This document shows positions 9,114-12,709 of a stretch of 12,709 bases of DNA, piece after piece. Position numbers and translations under genes: made by a program. Within the stretch, counting starts at the first letter, position 1; every line of letters starts with the position of its first letter. This DNA comes from JACDAN01 sp035697545 (GTDB lineage: Bacteria; Actinomycetota; Thermoleophilia; Gaiellales; Gaiellaceae): positions 1-12,709 of the forward strand of contig DASSCT010000076.1 of assembly GCA_035697545.1 (NCBI GenBank), in the 5' to 3' direction. Under the pieces are notes generated by a model, which saw nothing but the letters and a program-made list of their open reading frames with translations, made no database searches and was not told the origin of the DNA.

Positions 9114-9374
9114 ATGCCGAACATCAAGCAGCAGAAGAAGCGTGTACGAGTAGCCGCCCGGCAGCGGCTCGAGAACCTGCGTTACCGATCGACCGTCAAG
9201 ACGCTGACCCGGCGCCTGCGGGCTGCCGTCGACGAGGGCGACACTGACCGCATTCGCGCGACGCACCTCGAGCTCCAGCGCTGGATCGACCGCGCCGCGT
9301 CCCACGGCGCGCTGCATCAGAACGCCGCCGCACGGAAAAAGGCGCAGGCGGCGCGGATCGCCTCGGGCGCCTAG
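9114..9374 (+). CDS. rpsT: 30S ribosomal protein S20
   Basis: S20 is a primary 16S rRNA-binding protein of the small subunit body. The 86-residue, Lys/Arg-rich, all-helical sequence opens with the classic MPNIKQQKKRVRV and keeps the family's RxxNLRYRSxVKTLxRRL pattern at about residues 18-35 and the NAAARKKA segment (70-77) near the end. The length is exactly typical. It is transcribed alone on the plus strand, divergent from murJ and convergent with holA, and its TAG stop lies in the CTAG that also ends holA. The start has no Shine-Dalgarno and is preceded by a hairpin, which may matter for regulation because S20 is known to repress its own translation in E. coli. Confidence 0.97.
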   Translation: MPNIKQQKKRVRVAARQRLENLRYRSTVKTLTRRLRAAVDEGDTDRIRATHLELQRWIDRAASHGALHQNAAARKKAQAARIASGA

Positions 9375-10354
9375 CTCGACCCGGCTGGGGCCGTTTCCTG
9401 CGCTCTGGTCACGTCGACCAGGGCACGCGTCAGCTCGAGCTCGCCTGAGAGCCGGCTTGCTCCTTTGATCGCCGCATCGAGGGCGGCGAGCCGGACGACG
9501 GCCGCGTCGAGCTCTTCGCCGGTGTAGCGGTCCGCGTGGCCCAGGGCCTTCCGGATCCGGAACTCGTGCACCCTGAGCCGCTTGGCGATCTCTCGCGTCC
9601 GCAGGCCTTCCTCCGCGAGAAGCTGCACGGCTCGGACCAGATTGACGTGCGCGGCAAGCCGGACGGAGATGCTGAACGGCTCACGCCGCTCGAGCTCGGC
9701 CTCGCCGGCCGCAAGCAGCGCCGGGAGATCTCGTTCGCCCCAGGCGTCCGTGATCGCCCAGGCTGCGGCCTCCCTCGCCGGAGTCGCCAGCCGCTCGACG
9801 TCTCCGCGCTCGACCGGCTCTCCGCCGGCCCACGTTGAAATCTTGTCTGCCTCGGTGGCGAGTGCGTTGAGGTCGTCGCCGACGATCTCGACCAACGCGC
9901 GGGCGCCGTCCTGATCGATGGAGGCGCCCCGAGCCTCGAACTGCGCCCGCACCCACCCGGGGAGGTCACGCGGCTTCGGTCCGTCGTAAGCCAACACCTT
10001 GCCGGGCTTGGCGACCACCTTGGCGAGCGCATCGCTCCGTGGAGCTTCGCCCGTCACGAGCGCGAGCACCGCCCCCGGGACCGGGTTGGCCAGATAGGCG
10101 GCGATTGCCTCGACGTCGGCCTTCCGCCAGCGTTCAACGCCTTCAACGAGGACCAGGCGGCCGCCATCACCCCCGGCAAAGAGCCCGAGCGCGTTGCATG
10201 CCGCCACCGCGTCGGGACCGCTCGCCGAGTCGGCTTCGAGTTGTTCGACGGATTCGTCTCCGAAGCGGGTACGTAGCCGGCGGAGCGCGCGCACGATCTT
10301 CGGGCGATCGTTTCCCGTCAGCAGATACACCGGGAGCAGCGGCTCGTCCGACAC
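9371..10354 (-). CDS. holA: DNA polymerase III subunit delta
   Basis: HolA is the delta subunit of the clamp loader, which opens the beta sliding clamp at primer-template junctions. The 327-residue protein starts with the usual VYLLTGND strand (residues 9-16). A degenerate AAA+-like domain without a P-loop extends to about residue 125, then a lid domain (IVGDDLNALATEADKI is the characteristic delta segment), and a helical C-terminal collar domain. The only start between the in-frame stop at 10376-10378 and the first conserved strand is GTG at 10352-10354. A GGAG abuts that GTG with no spacing, so initiation may depend on coupling to comEC, whose stop is 21 nt upstream. The gene ends in TAG within CTAG, overlapping the rpsT stop tail to tail. 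The comEC-holA-rpsT neighbourhood is common in bacteria. Confidence 0.92.
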   Translation of the reverse strand: MSDEPLLPVYLLTGNDRPKIVRALRRLRTRFGDESVEQLEADSASGPDAVAACNALGLFAGGDGGRLVLVEGVERWRKADVEAIAAYLANPVPGAVLALVTGEAPRSDALAKVVAKPGKVLAYDGPKPRDLPGWVRAQFEARGASIDQDGARALVEIVGDDLNALATEADKISTWAGGEPVERGDVERLATPAREAAAWAITDAWGERDLPALLAAGEAELERREPFSISVRLAAHVNLVRAVQLLAEEGLRTREIAKRLRVHEFRIRKALGHADRYTGEELDAAVVRLAALDAAIKGASRLSGELELTRALVDVTRAQETAPAGSS

Positions 10355-10375
10355 CTCCGGTGAGCATAGTGGCCG

Positions 10376-11914
10376 TCATCGGCGTGACCAGGTCGAGAGC
10401 CGTTCGCCGTCGGTCTCGACGACCACACGACCGTCACGGTCGGTCCGGTAGAGCTCGAGCCGCGGTGACGCGTCGAGGGTCGCGACCGTCGAGGGCGCCG
10501 GATGGCCGTAATCGTTGTTCTGCCCGCACGAAATGATCGCGACGTCGGGGCGAGTGAGCTCGAGCAGCCGCTGGAGCCCCTCGTCGGCCGAACCGTGGTG
10601 CGCGACCTTCAGGATCTCGACCGGCGGCGGGTTCAGCGGAAGGGTGACCTCGGACTCGGCGTCTGCCGTGAGCAGTGCGTCGACCTTCCCGTAGGTGGCA
10701 AGGATCACCGTCGCCCGCAGGTTGGGATCGCCTTCTCCTCCTCCGGCGCCGTCCGGCCAGAGCACTTGCAGGCGCAAGCCTCCAAGTCGGAAGACCGTGC
10801 CTGCGTGCGACTGCATCACCGGCACGTCCCGCTCCCGCGCCGCGGCCATGGCGGCCCGCTCGTCGGGACTGTCGTACGGGATCTTCGGATCGAGAATGCG
10901 CCCGACGTGCACGTGTTCGATCACCTCGGCGGCTCCGCCGACGTGATCCCTCTGCGGATGGGTCAGGACGAGCAGCGCAAGCCTTCGGATGCCAAGGTCG
11001 CGCAGTTGATCGTCGACCTCTGCCTCCGGCGGGCCCTGGTCGACGAGCACGGCACCCTCGCGGACCTGGAGGAGGATGGAGTCGCCTTGGCCCACGTCCA
11101 GCACTGTGAGCCTGAAGCCGTTCGGAGCCGCAGGCGCCGGGGCGGACTGCAGCTTCCAGCCCGCGAGGATGATGACGCCGACACCGACGACGACCGCCAG
11201 CCCGGGCCGGCGCCAGGCCGGGAGGCGCGCGGCCGCGAGGACGATGAGACACGTCGCCGCTGCCAGCCCCAGTGCGAGCGCTGAGCTCACCTGCGCCCCC
11301 GGCAGGCCGCCGATCAGCCGAGCGCAGGCGGCGATGTAGGCGGCGAGCCACCCGTTCGCCCAGGCAGCGCCGAGCGCTGCGGGCGGAAGGACCTGGTCGA
11401 GCAGCGCTGTCAGCAGCGCGAGGCCGAAGCACGGAGGGACCGCAGCCGCTGCGAGCGCGTTGCTCACGACCGAGTAGACCGGGACCGAACCGAACTGGGC
11501 GAGCAGAATCGGAGCCGTCGCGAGCCCGCACGCGGCCGACACGGCGACGACGCCGACGAGGGCTCGCGGCGCGGGGTACCCCTCGAGAACGCCTTCGAGC
11601 CGGGGAACTGCGACGAAGATCGCTGCGACCGCCGCGAACGACAGCTGAAAGCCCGGCTCGAGCAGGCTGTACGGGTTCCAAGCCAGGAGCACGGCGGCGC
11701 CCAGCAACAGGAAGTACCAACGATCGCGAGGTCGCGACGCAAGCCATGCGAGCGACGCGAGCGCACCGGCGACCCCGGCGCGGACGACCGAAGGCTGCCA
11801 GCCCACTGCGAGCACGTAGGCGCCGATCGCCGCGAGCGCGGCGAACTCGGCGATGAGCCGGGAGATTCCGAGCATCCACGCGACGAGCAGGACCCCACCG
11901 GCGACGAACGCCAC
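10376..11914 (-). CDS. comEC: ComEC/Rec2 family DNA-uptake protein, 5'-truncated (probable pseudogene)
   Basis: ComEC forms the inner-membrane channel that takes up single-stranded DNA in natural competence. The 512 residues after the first available GTG hold most of the Competence domain: VGWQPSVVRAG (37-47), LLEPGFQLSFAAV (84-96) and several membrane helices. A metallo-beta-lactamase-like domain follows from about residue 268, with VLDVGQGDS (271-279), LVDQG (290-294), THPQRDH (318-324), VAHHGS (437-442) and a late GHP (470-472). Intact relatives are roughly 650-800 residues long. Here the N-terminal soluble domain, the first helices and the start of the Competence domain are missing. Homology continues in frame 5' of this GTG as LLAVSGQN but stops at a TGA (11945-11947). 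So the gene is broken, although the remaining frame has no internal stop. It lies 21 nt upstream of holA. Confidence 0.85.
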   Translation of the reverse strand: MAFVAGGVLLVAWMLGISRLIAEFAALAAIGAYVLAVGWQPSVVRAGVAGALASLAWLASRPRDRWYFLLLGAAVLLAWNPYSLLEPGFQLSFAAVAAIFVAVPRLEGVLEGYPAPRALVGVVAVSAACGLATAPILLAQFGSVPVYSVVSNALAAAAVPPCFGLALLTALLDQVLPPAALGAAWANGWLAAYIAACARLIGGLPGAQVSSALALGLAAATCLIVLAAARLPAWRRPGLAVVVGVGVIILAGWKLQSAPAPAAPNGFRLTVLDVGQGDSILLQVREGAVLVDQGPPEAEVDDQLRDLGIRRLALLVLTHPQRDHVGGAAEVIEHVHVGRILDPKIPYDSPDERAAMAAARERDVPVMQSHAGTVFRLGGLRLQVLWPDGAGGGEGDPNLRATVILATYGKVDALLTADAESEVTLPLNPPPVEILKVAHHGSADEGLQRLLELTRPDVAIISCGQNNDYGHPAPSTVATLDASPRLELYRTDRDGRVVVETDGERLSTWSRR

Positions 11915-11944
11915 GTTTTGACCCGAGACCGCCAGTAGGAAGGA
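11915..11944 (-). pseudogene. comEC: In-frame comEC remnant upstream of the first usable start
   Basis: These ten codons, read on the minus strand in the comEC frame, give SFLLAVSGQN and run straight into the VAFVAGG of the annotated fragment. LLAVSGxxV is a hallmark of the ComEC Competence domain, normally preceded by His. There is no ATG, GTG or TTG in this stretch, and a TGA closes it at 11945-11947, so the conserved motif can no longer be translated from this frame. Confidence 0.7.
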
Positions 11945-12090
11945 TCAAATAGGCCAGAACAGAGGGGTCGAGTGAGAACACGCTCCCCCAGGCAAGTCAT
12001 CTGTCAACCTGCTCGCGTCGCACTCCTCTGGCGAGGTGCCAAAGCGGCCCGCGCCGCATCACCGACGCCAGTAACGTGCGCCGAACAGGG
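11945..12090. other. Junction/intergenic region between the comEC fragment and the oxidoreductase gene
   Basis: I see no ComEC-like sequence in any of the three minus-strand frames here and no other recognisable gene. The 11930-12000 part is visibly less GC-rich than its surroundings. TAACGT at 12072-12077 could be a -10 for the plus-strand gene, with a very short leader, but no -35 supports it. An imperfect dyad GCACTC (12020-12025) / GAGGTGC (12033-12039) is present, too degenerate to name. Confidence 0.5.
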
Positions 12091-12709
12091 ATGCGAGCGG
12101 CCGGGATCACAGCACTCGGCGAGCCCGTCGAGATCTTCGAGGTGGACGAGCTGGCGACGCCTGCAGCAGGCGATGTCCTCATCGACGTCGTCGCCGCCGG
12201 CATCGGCAGCTGGGACGAGCTTGTCAGGATCGGCGGCTGGCAGATCGGCGGCCCGGCTCCGATGGCGCTCGGGACGGAGGCGGCCGGGACGGTCGCAGCG
12301 ACCGGCTCCGGCGTGGCCGAGCTGCGCGAGGGCGACGAGGTGATGACACATCCGCTGCCGCTGCGGCGTCACGGGACGTGGGCGGGGAGGGTGCTCGCGC
12401 CGGCGGCGACCGTCGCGGCCCGGCCGCCAGAGGCGTCATGGGAAGCCGGCGGAGCGTTTCCCATTCCGGCGCTCACTGCGGCTCAGGCACTCGACGAGGC
12501 TCTCGGGATCCAGAGCGGCGGCTGGGTCGTCGTCAACGGAGCCGGCGGAGTCACGGGTGGCCTGCTCGTCCAGCTCGCCGCGGCTCGCGGCGCCCGCGTG
12601 ATCGCGACCGCGAGCGCGAAGAAGGCCGAGCGCATCCGCGACTACGGCGCGTCGGAGGTGCTCGACTACCACGGCGACTGGCCTGCGCTCGTTCGCGAGA
12701 TCACCGGCG
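12091..12709 (+). CDS. Quinone oxidoreductase-like, zinc-independent medium-chain dehydrogenase (partial)
   Basis: This is an NAD(P)H-dependent oxidoreductase of the MDR superfamily, cut at residue 206 by the window end. The N-terminal GroES-like domain shows VLIDVVAAGIGSWDELVRIG (29-48) and GTEAAGTV (61-68). In zinc-dependent alcohol dehydrogenases the second residue of that GHExxGxV motif is a zinc-ligand His; here it is Thr, pointing to the zinc-free quinone oxidoreductase branch. The Rossmann-fold nucleotide-binding motif is NGAGGVTGGLLVQLAAARGA (149-168) followed by VIATAS (170-175). ATG at 12091 has AGGG directly before it. An in-frame GTG at 12076 would add five residues, and neither has a well-spaced Shine-Dalgarno. 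It is divergent from the truncated comEC. The substrate cannot be told from the sequence. Confidence 0.9.
   Translation, partial: MRAAGITALGEPVEIFEVDELATPAAGDVLIDVVAAGIGSWDELVRIGGWQIGGPAPMALGTEAAGTVAATGSGVAELREGDEVMTHPLPLRRHGTWAGRVLAPAATVAARPPEASWEAGGAFPIPALTAAQALDEALGIQSGGWVVVNGAGGVTGGLLVQLAAARGARVIATASAKKAERIRDYGASEVLDYHGDWPALVREITG

Noticed and set aside
12020..12039. Imperfect dyad GCACTC / GAGGTGC resembling half of a CIRCE site
   Set aside because: The outer TTA/TAA bases are absent, the spacer is 7 rather than 9 nt and one arm has an extra base. It also precedes an oxidoreductase, not a chaperone gene.

Overview
This is an ordinary-looking stretch of GC-rich bacterial core genome. The protein sequences, the strongly G/C-biased third codon positions, the frequent GTG starts and the gene order (comEC-holA / rpsT / murJ-lepA-hemW-hrcA-dnaJ-prmA-mtaB-HIT) suggest a high-GC Actinomycetota, most likely of the Thermoleophilia type. 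That placement is an inference from gene content, not a computed taxonomy. No tRNA, rRNA, CRISPR array, insertion sequence, phage gene or defence gene is visible.

Left block, positions 1-8995, all on the minus strand. This is one long, tightly packed gene string that reads right to left: murJ (lipid II flippase), lepA (elongation factor 4), hemW (radical-SAM heme chaperone), hrcA (heat-shock repressor), dnaJ (Hsp40), prmA (ribosomal protein L11 methyltransferase), mtaB (tRNA methylthiotransferase) and a HIT-family protein cut by the window edge. Junctions run from a 4-nt overlap to 29 nt, except a 97-nt gap with a GC-rich hairpin before the HIT gene. The theme is translation (LepA, PrmA, MtaB) and protein folding (HrcA, DnaJ), with one envelope gene at the head. 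No CIRCE operator was found, and grpE, dnaK and rsmE, frequent companions of these genes elsewhere, are absent here.

Middle, 8996-10354. A divergent intergenic region of about 118 nt separates murJ from rpsT (ribosomal protein S20, plus strand). It holds a plausible extended -10 element for rpsT, a weak -10 for murJ, and a compact hairpin plus T-tract directly in front of the rpsT start. rpsT converges on holA (DNA polymerase III delta subunit, minus strand). The two genes share the palindrome CTAG as stop codon on both strands.

Right end, 10354-12709. Upstream of holA on the minus strand lies a ComEC/Rec2-type DNA-uptake channel gene whose 5' part is missing. Family-typical sequence continues in frame a few codons past the first possible start and then breaks at a stop codon. 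About 146 nt with no recognisable coding content follow, and then a plus-strand, zinc-independent quinone oxidoreductase-like gene begins and runs off the window. The broken comEC and its junction are the most noteworthy thing here. They reflect either a real rearrangement that removed competence or an assembly join. I see no evidence of a novel multi-gene system.
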